Positions 15,557 through 30,500 of a stretch of DNA of 64,000 bases are shown here, in pieces; position 1 is the stretch's first letter, and each line of letters opens with the position of its first letter. Under the pieces are notes generated by a model that did no database searches, was not told where the DNA came from, and saw only the letters and a list, made by a program, of their open reading frames with translations. Origin of the DNA: Xiphydria camelus (lineage: Eukaryota > Arthropoda > Insecta > Hymenoptera > Xiphydriidae). The stretch covers positions 2,239,501-2,303,500 of the forward strand of contig OY783193.1 of assembly GCA_963678675.1 (NCBI GenBank). Reading direction: 5' to 3'. The position numbers were made by a program, and so were the translations under genes.

Positions 15557-18500
15557 ATGGGGACGAAGAACGGATTTGTCTTCGAGCAGAAGCCGAGCAA
15601 CGAGGAAAAGCCGCCGTTCGATGGGAAGATCGAGCCGCCGAAGGGTGAGTCGATATTCTTTTCGTTATGTTTTTCTACGCGCCACTCTCCCGAGCTTCTC
15701 GACGCGATCCAGTCTCGCCAACGGGGTCGATCGGGGCGGGTCTGGGCCGCTCTGCAACGCGAATTTGTTTCCCGGGAAGAATTCGAGGGGGATGTGAAAC
15801 GGGGAGAGTGCTATCTCGTCTGGAAGAGGAGTCGATGACGAGATAGCTTCGCTGCCGTAGCCGGCACGTGGTTATTTCTAAATACCCGCCGGACGCGCGC
15901 GCGTTCATTCGCACTGGCAGTTGGCCAGCGTGCGACATTGCGCTCTCGGCTCTCTCGGCTCCGTATCGCTCGATCAGTCCGCGCGAGTCGTTGGGTCAAA
16001 GCGGGTTGTTATCGGAGCGGCGGAGCTCGAAATTCGAGTTTGCGATGTACCGAACTTCTCGAGATACGTACCTGAGATTTTGAACTTTCATTTGATCGAA
16101 AAATGTCGACTTTAAGAGATCATGGCCAATGTTGAGTTTATCAATCAATAGATCCATAGAGACATTTTTGCGAACTGAGCGATTATCGGAAATGAAGCAA
16201 CAAATGAACTCAACGGTAGCCATAGTCTTTTAAAAGCGAAGTTTTTCGTTCGAATGAACGTTCGGAACTTAAGGCACATCGAAATACGTACCTGAAGTTT
16301 CGAACGTTCGTTTGAACAAAAAATGTCGACTTTAACCCTAGAATACTAATATGGTTTTCTTTATACGTTATTCTAATGGAAGCGCCGTAAAAATAACGAC
16401 ATATTAGTATTCTAGGGTTAAGAGGTCGTTGGTTGAGTTTACCGATCACTAATCTACAGAGAAAGTTTTGCGAATTGGGCGACTATCGGAAATAAGGTAA
16501 TCAATAAACTGAACGGCAGCCATGGTCTTTTAAAATTGAAATTTCTCGTTCTAATGAATGTTTGGAACTTCAAGCAGATTTTAGAAACAGCAATGATCTT
16601 CGATTGGCCGTTTTAGAATTTTTTGACGCACGTTATTCGTTGCGAATTTGATAATTCGCGCACTTTCGAAATCAGTACCCTGAACGATCGTCCATACAGT
16701 CGTTCGGAAATGTGTAATTAAATCGTCCCTTCCTCCTGACCCTCCAAATAGCGACACTACCTTCGAAAATAAGAGAGGTCGCAACTTCGAAGTACTTATC
16801 GTCAGCCGCTTCCGGTCTTCTCGCATTTCCTTCCTCGTCGCGATAAAAATATACGTGTACGAGAAGAGGGAAGCACGGTCCGCCGAGCGATTTCGCATAT
16901 CGCGGCGCGAAGAGCCGCTTTGTCGTCCAAACATCCCCGTTTTGGTACGCGTTGAAAATCGCGCGAAACAACGCGATACAACAGTCGGTCACGGACTAAT
17001 TCCCGTCTCTCTTTCTCTTTCTCGACTCTGCTTATCCGTGTTCTACGCGGATATAGGTGTATCTGGCTGTGCGCGATCCGCTGCCGGTCGAGCTAAACCA
17101 CCTGCCTTATGCTATCTGGCTTCACCTGCAAAGAGTGTCGTAGAAATTGGCTCGATGACCTGAATCGATTTCTTACGCACTATTTCTAACACCTCTTTTC
17201 TCTTCGTTTGCCTCCCTTTTCTCTCTCTCTTTTCTTGGAAGATTACTCGCCCATTTTCAACTGTTTCATGTCTGAAATACTTTGATTGAATATGACTGAT
17301 TTTATGTGAGACAGAATAATCGCGTGAAAAAATGACTTAAAAATAAGGAAGTATAAGAAAGTATAATAGAAAAAACGAGAAGGAAGATGCAGAGGACGTA
17401 GAAAGTGAAAGGAAGATAAAGAACGCGACTGCGTTAGAAAAAATTTCTCTGATCATCGCTTCATAATTATTGTAATTCGCACGACGACTCGCAGATGGAC
17501 GTCTGCACGAAGTGTGATTACGATCGCGTAAACCGTTCGCCGTTTCACGATCGAGTGAACAAGGCGACGCGCGAAATAGCGATCGCACAAGTGTTCGCGG
17601 GGATTCACACTGCACCTGGCGCAAAAGCCGGAAATCACCTGTCGTGCGTATCTCGCTCGGTTCATTTTCAGTCGGATTAATCGCGCGCGCGACTTGCATA
17701 CAAAAAAATTGCAGGTATAAATCGTCGTTCGCCTCTTCCATTTCGCGATTAGAGGGCGAGACGGATCCGACTGCGTCGCTCGCATGCTGCCCTTGTATGC
17801 GGCTCAATATGTAGATCATTGAAAACGAGTTTCTTTTCCGTTGCGTTCTTTTTTTTTATATATACACGACCGGCGCGTCGAGCCGCTCCGTGGGTTGGGC
17901 GAAACTATGATTAAGTATGCCAAATCAAATGCATTCTCCTCGCACGGTATCTTCGCATCGATATATGCACTTGCTCGATCGGTTAATCCTCTTTTTTTTA
18001 CGCCGCTGTGTTACCGCGTCCGCAGATATACCGTTCTCAGTCGGCGATAACAGCGCTGTCGAGTGTCGCGGTATGTCGATTTATCACCTTTACTCGCCCT
18101 TTGGAATGTGCATAAACCGAATGCAGGCGACTGTGCACCGCCTGCCACAAAGACCACCACCTAAGCGCATCGTTCCATCGCATGCATATCTTCACCTCTC
18201 CGCTTGTCCGATTCATTGTTTCGTAGCCGCGAGCGTCGAGCGACTACGATTAAATCGAATGCTGCGCCGGTATGCGATTCAACACGCCGCGAGTCGTTCA
18301 ATTTTTACGGCACACAAACCCGAGATTCCCGCCGACCGATCGTCTCATCGGCCGTTGTATCGCACTCTCGAGTGCGAGCGCCTGCACCTGTCGTGGAATG
18401 CACCGCGGCGCGCACGACCGCGAACGATGCATCGGCCGTGCAGTGCCAAGCGGCATCGCCGCGCCGCGCAAAAGTGCGAAGCACGAGCCTCTGCGGCTGC

Positions 18501-21500
18501 CGCGCGGTATAGGTATATCAGCAACGCGCGCCACTGGCGTTCGACTAGGCCGCTGCAGCGACGGCTGGATTATTTCCTACGCGCAGTTTCTCGCCGTTCT
18601 CTCTCTTCGTTCGTTCGCCCGAAAGCGCGGTTCGCCGATACAATTCTCGCAGCCGTGGATTTGATGAAATCACAATTAACGCGTAACTCGGGTGCGATCG
18701 GTACCGTCCACCTAACTGCGATAAAGTCGTGTCGCGCGACTCGTTGAATTAGATGCACAACCGCGTGGCAGTCGCACATTGTATCACGCACCAACGGAGA
18801 AAGGTTAATATAGACATTTTCAGGGAGAAAGTTACACGTGTGCACGTATAGACGCAATTTCGTTTTCCCGCGTTTCGAGGTACATAAGGCGTATAGAAGA
18901 AATCGAGCGGAATGTGAAATACGTCGAACGTCTTCCTAATCGTGTTTACGTCGAGTTCTCCGTTTTTTCGACTGAATTCTACTAGAAATTCGTTTGGTTT
19001 AGCTCGGGGGAAGGACGTTTCCTCGGGCCTCGATATTTAATTATAGAGTGGGCGGCCAGAGCCGAGAGAAGGATAGATCGCTGATAAAACGACGTAAAAT
19101 TTGCACGTTTTCTGCCACTACATACTGCGCGCCTAATCGTCGCAGTCGCGGCTTTCAATTTGGCGTTAAAGACGAATTTTTGTCCGTCGACTCTCGCGCA
19201 CGGCTTTTCTTCCGGCTCCCAAGGGCGCTCGCTGCACTACTCGCAATCAGTCGCGATACGCGCGCCAATCTCGCGCGGTAGCGCGCAGTTCGCACGAGCG
19301 CACGCCGCTTTTCGCTATCCAGATAGATTTGTGTATGCATGATCGTCACGACGTTCGTATAAAGTACGATAATTGATTGAATCTACGTTCTTTTTTGCCT
19401 CATGAATTTAGAAAAAAAAAATTATTCTTCAAAAAATCGTCAGATTTACATCATATAGTGATTTAAATTAATCGCTGTATTTATCGTAGCTACACGTCTA
19501 CGAAAAGTTGTGCATATATTGTTTGAAATCATTTAGCGACACAAATATGCTTGCTTTCCAATGACTCGTTGAGCACACAACCTGGACGCACCTGATGAGC
19601 TGATACTACTTTGTCTATGCGCGCATAATGTCGATCGCGACGGGTCGCACAAACAAAAATAATTGAAGACCTCGGTCGTAAAATCTGTTAACTGCCATGA
19701 AGTATCTTAACAGATTTTACGACCGCGGTCTTCAATTTATTGCTCTAGAGTCTACGTTTTTTCTTGGCCTCATGAGTTTAGAAAAATAATAATTTTTCAA
19801 AAAATTGTTAAATCTGTACCTACTATAATCTGATTCAAATTAATCGTTTTATTTATTGCAGCGACATGTTTACGAAAAATTGTGCATATATCAAATAAAG
19901 GTTTAGCATTTTATTCGTATCACTTTGAAATCATTTAATGACAAAAATACGTTTGCTTGGTTGTGATGACTCGTCGAGGGCAAAACCTTGATGCATCGGA
20001 CGAGTTGATACTGTCTAAAATTGCTGTACAATCTATGTACATTTGTCTCTCCAGGTAACGTCTGTCGGCCGTCGCACGGTTTGAGGGACTGTTTTATATC
20101 GTTCGAAGTGTATATACACGTAATCTTGGCCTTTTCACTGAAACTGTTGCTATTACTTGGGTTGTATTTTTATCCATTTTTTTTACGCGCCGGTAGCCAT
20201 TGTTTTATCACCGCATTTATCTTCTCGGGTGTATATTAATAACGCGTCAACCTCGCGTCATTAATTGACATACCTATAAAGACTCGCCACGCAGATACAA
20301 TCGTCGATTTCACCCACCGGCGAACACGTTCCGGCAGTTAAGAAATTACGCGATAGTGATGGTGCGATTTATCGAGAACCTTCTCTACCGTCCGAACTGA
20401 TCGATTCGCGCGTGGAATCAAAAATAGTCTAAACCAATATAATAACGGCGATCGAGCTCCCGCTATCCGCGTTCGCTCCCTACCATGAAAATATAATAAA
20501 ACGCGTCAGATCATCACCTCTTATCGCCACGGGGATCTCGACGCTGTGGAATGTCGAACGGGATTCACACGTTATTTCTTACCACAGCGGATCAATCTCC
20601 TTTTTTTCTCGTTCCCCCTCTGCAACTCGATCTTAGTATCGCCGAAGGGATCGTGGAACGGAACGACGTCAAAGCGTGATCCGCGTCGTCAGCTTGTTAC
20701 GCGCCCGCAGATCCACAGATCCTACGTCTACAGGCGCTATCGCGCAGCCGTCGCGCCGCGCGATAAGGTGACTTCTATCGCAATCGCGCGCTTTCGGCAA
20801 AAGAAAGGAGAAAGTCGCAACTCGACGGAAGCAAGCGCGGCGCGCTCGCTACGTGCGCGCGAGAACGCACCGCGCTGCGTAGATCGGAAAAGGGGTATAC
20901 GCCCGACAAAAAGACACATCGTCGCTTGTTTATAACGGTCCGGCTGTTTACCGTCGTCCCCGGCGGCAGGATGTCGTTCACCCTGCGTCGCGATCGACGT
21001 AACGCCATACGTATACGTGTACGAGTACCTACGCGCAGCGATAAAGCGGTCTGTACGCAACGAAACGAAATTTGTACGCAAGAGAGGGATCAGCCCCTCC
21101 CGCGCGCCACCCGTCGGAGGGCCCTCGAGCGACGCACGCGTGTATTCGGCGTAGGTGCCGGCGACAGAGTCATTGATCCGAATGAATTCAGGCGAGAAAC
21201 CGGGGGTCCCTATAATCAATTCTTTTATCCGAACGGATTGTGCGGCCGGTGTCACGGGGACTTATCAAGGCTCGTGTTATTTTAATGGCAGTTTTTTTTT
21301 TTCGACGAAGAAATTTCTGCATCCAACCGTACAGGTATATAAACACATTCGCGCAAAGTGGATACACGTACGCGCGCTCACGTCCCGCCGAGCTTAATCG
21401 GCAAGTCACCGTGCGTTTCTCTCGCGATTGTTCGGCGTTACATTTTCTTTTTTCATTTCGAACTTATATAACGCCGGTAAAAAATCGATCTTGCCTCGAA

Positions 21501-24500
21501 TCGGAGAGATCTGCTGCCAGGGACGAGGAAGTATCGGGGTGGGGCTGCTCGGTGCGCCGGCTGATAAAGGCTTCGTGTCCACTGTGTTTTGTGGCACCGG
21601 GCAATTTGCCGCGCCAGAGATGGACTCGTAACTGCCTACCTAAATGCCCAGCAGTTACGCGGTAATTCAGGGGCATCGATGCCGCTTCGCTTCAGCTTCG
21701 CTGCGCAGCTTCTGGCGCGGGATATTCGAGACTTTGTCGTTCGGCGTTTCGTGGCGTCGTTGAGGATTGGCTATTGGGGAAATATTTGTTTTTTCATTTG
21801 AATTCGGTTTCTCGATTTTTAATGATGATATCCGGTAGACAGACGCAGGCGTGTGTTTGCAGCGGGAACACACTGAGAAAAATAATTGAGTCGAAATGAC
21901 ACTGCGCATCTAGTTAAACCTGTTTAGTTATTTTAGCCGAAACACTGGTCAGTTGAATCAAATATCAAGTTATTCCAACCAAACGTCAAGTTATTCCAAC
22001 TAAAAATTAATCAGTCCAACCAAACAGATGGATAATCCATATTCCACCATACGGTTTGGTCATCATCTCCAAGATTTTGGTTGGATCGACCAAGTTATTT
22101 TCTTCGGTGCAGAGCGCGATCAGCGATAAACGAAAGCGAGATCGCGACCTCGAACGTGGAATCCGACCTTGCTCGGATGTCCGCGCGCGCGTGCACCTTC
22201 CCTGGTTCCACGACTGCGAGGAATCCGATCGTCGCGCTCGATCTTTCGCCAGGCCGTGTTCTTCGCGGTTTCCCGCCTCTTGAATTATGCATGCCGTGTC
22301 TGTCGCGCACGGCATAATTCGTGTAGGCCGCGCGGCTGTAAGGTGGACTCGTCGGGGATAACAAACAGGAGGCCTCACACGTCAGTCCCTGCGCTACGGC
22401 TTTATGGGACTCGCGCTCGTCCCCGTTCCTAATTTCTTTCTTCCTCGCGTAACGTCCTCTTCCGCGGCTTAGGCTTCGTCCTTCTGGCGATTTTGGCGGT
22501 ACGATTCGACCCCGTAAATTCGAACTTTTGTTCTCGTGTCGGAAAAGTTGTGCTGGGATTACGCAGTTTCAATTTATCTGACTTTTTTTTTATTAACACT
22601 CCGTGGTCACATATCCGAACAGTAATCAAACAGACCCAACCAATTTTTAGATAATAGTCGTATGAAAAATATCCCTCTAAATCAGACAGACATATTATGG
22701 AGCATTCTTCGAACGTTGTAGAACATGGAGTCATCGTGTTTACGTAAAAAATTAAATGATGGCGTGTTCGAAAAGAATCGTGGAGATGTAAATGCGTGAA
22801 AAATATGCCGCTTCATTAAAAGAGTCATAGCGTATAGTAGCTTCTATATTTTTGAAGTTTTCTTAATAAAGTTTACGGATGATTCTCACGAGAGTCGTGA
22901 GATATGGTACTTTGGAGGAACGAATATTTTGTTCATAGTTCAAAGAAGGTCTGTATTCTGAAAAACATAAACCGGTCAATTTAAACAGAATCCTGGAGAG
23001 AATGACCAGATCGTTTGGTGAAACATGGATCCTCCATCTGTCTGGCTAAACTGATTATTTTCTGCGTAGAATGACTAGAAATGTAGTTGGAATAACGAAA
23101 TATGTAATTAGAATAACTTGAGAATTTGGTTCAAATTACTAGTATTTTGCTTAGAATAACTAAACTCGTTTATTCAGATACGTTTTGTCATTTTGACCAA
23201 GTTACCACTCTCAGTTTAGTGCGGAGTTTTACGAAAAAGCTATTTATTCCAAGATCTAACGAGGGTATAATTATGGTTATAAAAAAAAGAAGCGCAGTCA
23301 GCTCCAAAATTGGAGCCTGGGTCATCCGCAGTGACCATACAGGGTTAAAGAAAGTTTCTTCGTCGTAAACGCTTGAACGCGCCTATCGCCTGCTAAATAT
23401 TTACTCGACCGACAATATATTCGTACTTACAATTCGGCTCGGCAAATATTAGCTCGCGTCGCAGAATTTCTTTCTCTGTATAGAAACGCCGCTGCAGAAG
23501 TTTTCGCAACGGCGACGAGTCTTTTCGGCGACACGCGCCGGATTCGCCGCGCGGCGAATCGCCGATGCTCGCTGATATGGCAAACATTTTCGTGCCGACG
23601 TCACTGCAAAACGATCGGAAGTTCCCTTGACACACATAATGCGCGCGTCTACTCGTCTTCTCCGGGCGCGATACCATGCGCGGCACGGCGCTCGCGCGCG
23701 TGTCTCTCGCTATAAAACGCGGATGTTTATGCCTCTGCACCGGTGTACGTCGCGGTGTCCGTAGGCAGGCGTTAATCCTTGGGCGCGACGCATCGCGAGT
23801 CGTTCTGAATTTGAGATCGACGCACGGAAGCCTTGCCCGTTGTGGGAGGGAGTCCTCGTAGCTCTCTGTTTTATGCACACTCTTCAAATCGACGTTAACA
23901 AAGTCGGGGCTATCGGGGAACGAGAGTTTCAGGGAACGACGGTCTCGCGAGAGGGTGGACTGTACACGCGTCATTCCCGTAAACACGGAAAGACTGGTAC
24001 CGGTAAATTTTACCGTATTTGCCCTAACGAAAAAATGAACTGCAGTGCGAAAATATCGTACGTGTAGTTATTGTAATTTCTTGCAGTCAACTACAGAATA
24101 TTACAGTGAACTACAAGTGTGGCCCATACGCGAGTTAACCGGAGAAGATTACTGTAGCTACACGTGTGGTATTTTCGAACTGTAGTTTTTTTTTTTCCTA
24201 AGGAAAAAGAGAGAAGATGCGCATGAGGGTTTTTGGACGTATTCACAGTGCGCGGTACAGTAATTTCTCTTGAAAATATTAAATTGTGAAATTTTACTGT
24301 ATTTATTATATTATATACTCTGTAAAATATTCTACGGTGTGGACCTATATAGACCACTTTTGGTGTTAGATAACAATGGCGTGAGACTAATGACACCAGA
24401 TGTAGTACATATAGGTCCACACCGGTGAAATGGTGTTAAAAATGAACACCACTTTTTTACTGCGTCCAATAAGAGATACACGTGAGCATTTTCAGATGCT

Positions 24501-27500
24501 TCTACAGTGTGGTACAGTCATAATTCTTTCGAAAATATTAATCGTGATAATTTACATTACAATTGACTAGTTTCTAAGGAAAAATTGTTCTTCAGCTCAG
24601 TAGGAATATCCGAAAAGCTTTGTGTGTATCTCTTTTATTACAAAAAAAAAATTCCTGGCATCAGTCTACCCGTGTTTATGGGAGTAACGCGTAAACAGTC
24701 TTTTCGTGAAGTTTGCTTTCGAACGGAGAGTCCTGCGGCTCTCCTTCCCCACCACTCCCGTTTCCATGGGTCGCGGGCCACGTGTGTGGTGTCCACCGGA
24801 ATTTTTTCCCCTTCATATTCTTTCCTCGCGTCATGGCAATGTCGTTTAGAAAGTTCGCTTCGGTATACATTATCGTCTGTCACGGTTGCCCGATCGTTTG
24901 ATACGTGATTCCGTATAACGCCCTGTTTCTCTGTACACTGCTATCGATGATGGATCGAAGATCATGCCGCGGAGAACAGGTGGAATTTTCCTCCGACGAT
25001 CGATTCGTCGAGTGTGTGTTCGTATTTAAAGTCAATTTGCGCGAGGAATAACGAGTCGATTTAAAGTCTATTTCTGTGGTACTAAGTTAAAACCCGATAT
25101 ATCAAGAAAGTTGATTTTTCAGGAGACGCTTCAAACCACCGACCAATTCGATGAATATTATTTTGTTAACCTACAAGTTGTGTAGGTGATTTCGAGCCAT
25201 AGCGGGTTTTGCCATCATATTCTTCATTGCTGGCTGTACATATTGACATTAAAAACAAAAAATCGCTTTTTTTTTTGACATACCTATCGGATTTTGACTT
25301 AGTACCACAAATTTATTCCGCAGCTATTATTTCCACTGGACAATTTCGTTACGACGGATATTCTTATGTCGACTACGCTATATCGCGGGGCCAATTTTTC
25401 CGAGCCTCTCCTCGAAATTGTCCGCGGAATTAATCTACCGCCATATGTCATTCGCGCCCGACTGATCGGCAAAGAACTAATCATGACGATTGCTTTCAAC
25501 TCACTCGATCTCTCTCACATCGCCGCGGGCAAATTTTCCGTGCATCGCGTTGCTACAGTTTATCGAACCGCGCGTGATTTAGACACCTGAGAAGCCTCGC
25601 GGCGCGCAACGCATGTATGTACTACACGCGTGACACTGCGAACCGTTACGACGTAGGAGGCTGTCGCCACCTGCGCGCGCGCGCGACACTTGATACCGGA
25701 AGACAATGGGGGCGGTAAAGGGTCTATTATTCGGTAATTTTTACTTAATTTTTTTATATGCAAGAAAAGGGGCGCGTCATCTTTGTTTTCGATACACGTC
25801 GTATCTCGAGTTCATCGACACGAAACTATGATATCTTTTGATATCTGAAAAAGCTTGTACAGGTTTTGGCACATGCCATGCCCAGTTTAACGACCTAACT
25901 GGAATCGATCATCGGTCGTTTCGCACATGATCGCTGGACACCTGCTCGATCCTCATTTTAATTCAGATTTTTATCGCTTCGTCTATCTGCCTCTCTCTCT
26001 CTCTCTCTCCCTCTTTTACTTAACTTTCTCCATATAATTAAGCGAGACCCGTTCGCGAAACTCGCAAGCGAGGACTCAAATCGCGGTGGTAATTCTGCCC
26101 GGTGTTGCGTCATCGCGCAGGACTCGCAGGTGTGGTTTCTTCTAACAGGAAAATTCAGTGCGTTTATTACGCCTCTCGAGAGAGAGAAAAAAATCCCATT
26201 AAGTAGTATTTGTTTTCACAATCACACTGACTGAGATGAGAGGGATATTAGGAATTGTGACTGAATATGGTACACGAAAAAAAAAAATGATTTCACAGTC
26301 TCAACGAAACTGAGTTTTGCCGAGAACTCGTTGCTGTCGTGATAAAAATATTATGTGCAGCAGCAAAAGATACGTCCAATAGTAGGAAAAATATATGCTG
26401 GGGAATAGAGCAAACATTTGTACCGAAAAAAAACCTCATTATGATTGCAGTAATATTTACCACTGTTATAGACATATATTTTGCTGCCACAGGTAATATT
26501 TTGGTAACGACGGCAAAATGTTCTCAGCAAAACCTAGTTTTGCTGAGACTGCGAAATCCTTTTTTCCGTGTATAAGAAAAAAGGGTAGGGCTTAACGGGG
26601 AAATGTACTTAAGGGTAAAAACTGAAGGAAGAGAGATACCGTTAATTCATTTGTGCGGATGTGATGTGTCACGCTCGTCCAAGAGACGGGATTGAACATT
26701 TCCTGCTCCAGCGGCTCGGTGAACCGACGAAGGTCCCTCCACCGAGCAAGGGATTCGACTCGCGTGCTAATATGACATCCGAGATCGTTATTTACGGAGT
26801 ATAACGTACCAACGACACTGTCGCTCCTTATCGCGGATATATGTATCATCGGAAAAAAATGTGCATTCTAATTGTTCGCGTCTCGTCCGTCACGCCGCGT
26901 ATCACGCGCGTTATAATCAGCTCCGTGATACGACGTTCGACTTGAGACCAGCTATATAATATACTTATGCCATCGGATTCGACTTCCGCTTCCATTTCTC
27001 GCGGCGCAATAACGTTTTTCAAAGGCACAACGGCCCGTGATTCGATCCGATCCGATTCTCCGATCTCGGCGAGCCACGACGCCACTCGCCGGCCCGCGAG
27101 TCATTGTCATTCATCATCGTGGCTGCTTTCCGGTTCAGGTATACACAGCCGTATATCTGTTCGACCCTCTTTCGCCGTAGCGGCGATTTCACCGAGTTCC
27201 CGGACGGACGAAGGGGACTCTCTTTGAGACATTTTCACGGGATACGACAGTTTTTACTCTCCGGTAACTGATCGGATTCCTGGAACGAGGGTTTCCACCC
27301 GCCGGGGCAGAGAGAGAGACGCTCGAGAGATTCGTAGGAATCCGTTCGATCGCGGCGAACCGCTCGAGCGACCCGATGACGACCCGTTGATCGGTACACG
27401 GGCTCCTTGCGATGATGAAGCTTCTGCGCCGAAGCGAAGCGGAGTCATTATCCTTGGAGTACCTAGAAATTCCGACTTCCGGAGCGTGACGTAAATTTCC

Positions 27501-30500
27501 AAATTTTCGCCGGAATCGTTAGCGAGAAAAATCCCTGGGATTCGCTCGTACCCGGACAGCACAATCCAAAAACTCATCTTGAAGAGTCATCCGCGGGCAG
27601 TCTAATGTCTCATTTTTGGTTAACTTTTATCTCATGTCATCCAAAAGATGAATGTTGGACAACTCGAAAATTTGAGTAATCAAAAACTGATGCTGGTTGG
27701 TCGAATCACAGATATCGAGTTATTCCAACCAAATGTTTAGGTGCAATCAAACGTTCAGTCATTCTAACGAAAAATTGGTCATTTTAACCAAAAAGACGGA
27801 GTAACCATATTTCACCAAACTGTTTGGTCGTCATCCCCAGGACTTTGGTTGGATTGACCAAGTTGTTTTTCTCGGCGTAGGCACATTCTTTACTCTCAAA
27901 TCAATCGGGTCGAAGCTGCACCTACTCGGTCGCTCCCTGTGCTATTACAGATCGCGAGCAATGCATTACGGGCAATCGAGATGACCAGAGCTAATGTGCA
28001 ACGCCGAACCGGCGACCGACCGCGCGCGTGGAATCACGGAGGAGAGACACTTGTTACGCGCGCAACCGTCGCTCCACCTACGATAATTCTCGTTGCTCCC
28101 AATTCGTAGCGCGACTTCTCTAAGCACGCACGTCCGGTGTTTTGCGAGTGACTAAACGAGGTGCGATGCGTGCACGCACTTCGACGCGCCCGTGCGTAGG
28201 CCGTTATGTCGTACCGGGAAAAAGAGAGAGCGAGAAAGAGATGGAGAGATTTTTTATCTCAATCACGCCAGTCATCGGCCGTCTATAACTATAGGCTAGA
28301 GGCAGCCTTGATGTCGAAATTTTATTAAGAAGACATTTTTTTCTCAGTACATGGATATTTGGTACATATCTAATTTCACATGGGAAAATCTTCTAAACGT
28401 ATTCTTGTTACATACGTGTGTATAATATTTCGCGCTATCTGGATACAGAGGCAACTCTTATCGTAAAGCAACTCGAGCGCATCGGTATATCGTTCGAAAT
28501 TGTTACACTTATATAATATAATACATCGAACGTCCTCGAGATGGAAGCTGGAGAAAATCGCGTCAATTTCAACCTGCATACATATAAGTGGATTCGTACT
28601 TGAGCAGAGGTGATTAACATCGGACCGTGTGTCTTCTTCGGGCGTCGTACAGGTCTTTCGCGTATGCTTTAAGACGGCGCACCGGATCAACTTCCTTCTT
28701 TCGTTTCGATGCGAATGCCTATATCGATACCTTACTTTGAAAACCTCGCAAGTGCAATTTTTGACAAAAATGCCATTTATAGCTTACTGCGTTAAGGCTT
28801 AAAATCTGAACACAGTAAGCTATAAATGGCATTTTTATCAAAAATTGCATTTACGAGGTTTTCAAAGTAAAAGGTATCGATATATTATATTGTAACATAT
28901 ATCTGTAATGTTTATCGCGAGCCCCGCCCATCGCGATCTGGCTTCGCGAGGGGCGCTGATAATAATTGCACCTCCTCGCGAAGCCCGCGCTCTATCGCCG
29001 ATCGCGAGTCTCCCCCGTCGCGCGACCTCATCAGCGAAAGCGGCATTTCGCGATCGCGCGACGAGGAAGCGACTATCTATCGGCGTCGGAGAAAATTACG
29101 TACGGCGTTTCGTATCGCGATTTCCGTAGCAGCAGCTCAGAGCCTCCGAGCGAATCAGACTGCGCGTCTCTTTCGCGGGGGAGACCTAGTTTTGCTCGAA
29201 TCGCGAGGAAAGCTGCCCGTAATTTTTTTTCGCGCGACGAGAGGAAACGGATTTCCCGGTGCCGGATGCGCAACGCTCGCCGAACGCATGCCTGCAGCTA
29301 TTTCGCAATTTCGCGGCGGGCGAACGGCTATTGACGATAACCGCGCGCCGCGATTGTCGAACGCTCCTACGGAGCTAACCCCCTTTTTGCGTAGAAGAGT
29401 CTCGAACTACCTTTTTTTTTTCCACCCGTGGCTTCCCCGACGCCCATTATCGGCGCGAGGTTTATCGCGCGTCATCGCAATTAAATCGATTATTCATTGA
29501 GTTCGAATTGAAGGACTAGTCCTTCCTCTTAACTCGACGCAAGGTTCCCAACTTTTTCTCCCGCGACCACTCGTTTTTTTCTCGGCTCCCCCGAGACCGC
29601 GCGACGAGTTAACGCACGCCGCGAGGACATTATTTTCGGAGACGCGCCCGCGACCTTGACACGGATCGTTTGCCTGCAGTAAACATTTATCGATACACTT
29701 TTCGAATAAGCGCGCGTTATCGCGCGAGCGAATTTTCCGATTTTCGTTTTCCCTCCGCCGACGACGCGTGTCCCCGAGTGACGTTGACGAGACGAGAAGT
29801 CACGCGGGGGACGTTTCGCACGCCGTTACGTAAGACGTTCGCGTGTCGTCCCGACGAGCGTCACGTGAATTTGTCTGTGATAATTCTAGCTCTCCTACTT
29901 CCCTCTCCATCTCCGGGCACAATATCGTTCCTGCAGAGCCGTTCCGTGAAATGAGAAGAAGAGACGAGAGTTTTTTTTTTCGCGGTAAACGCCGCTGACT
30001 TTCCTTTCCGTCGGCGAAAGTAAATACCTACGCGCGCGGGGGAACGAAAGCCACGCCGTTTAATTTCTCCCGGATTCGGCGTTTTCAGCCCGTCGGCTTT
30101 GCGTGAATGCAAAAGAAAAAAGAGAAAAATCGGAATTTCGGGAATCTATAAAACACTGCGGACGGATCGAACCGATACGCGCGGCGCTGCTCGACGAAGG
30201 TAATCAGAGGTTTTACGGACTAGCATTGCCTTTCACGGATTACGTGCTTCGGAAGTTCATTAACGCTCCGAGGAAAAAAGAAAACCGTAGACACACGACG
30301 ACGGAGACGGACCGCGGCATAGCAGCCGAGACTCGCGCGCGGAATGTTTATCACCCCTTCATGGCTCGTAAATTAGAAGTTTAGCATCTCTCGGGGTGGA
30401 AATCATGTCATGCGAGAGATGGCTGCAGCGGCGTGCACAGACGCTGCAGTCGTCGAAAGTGATCATGCCTGCTTTTATCTACACACAGAGTAGCATTTAC

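Noticed and set aside
17917..18747. 276-codon open frame in the SLC17 intron
   Set aside because: Composition artefact of CG-rich sequence, overlapped by several other open frames; no family resemblance.
23320..23360. Possible piggyBac-type end at CAGGGTTAAAG
   Set aside because: No matching left terminus or second TTAA was found within a plausible distance.
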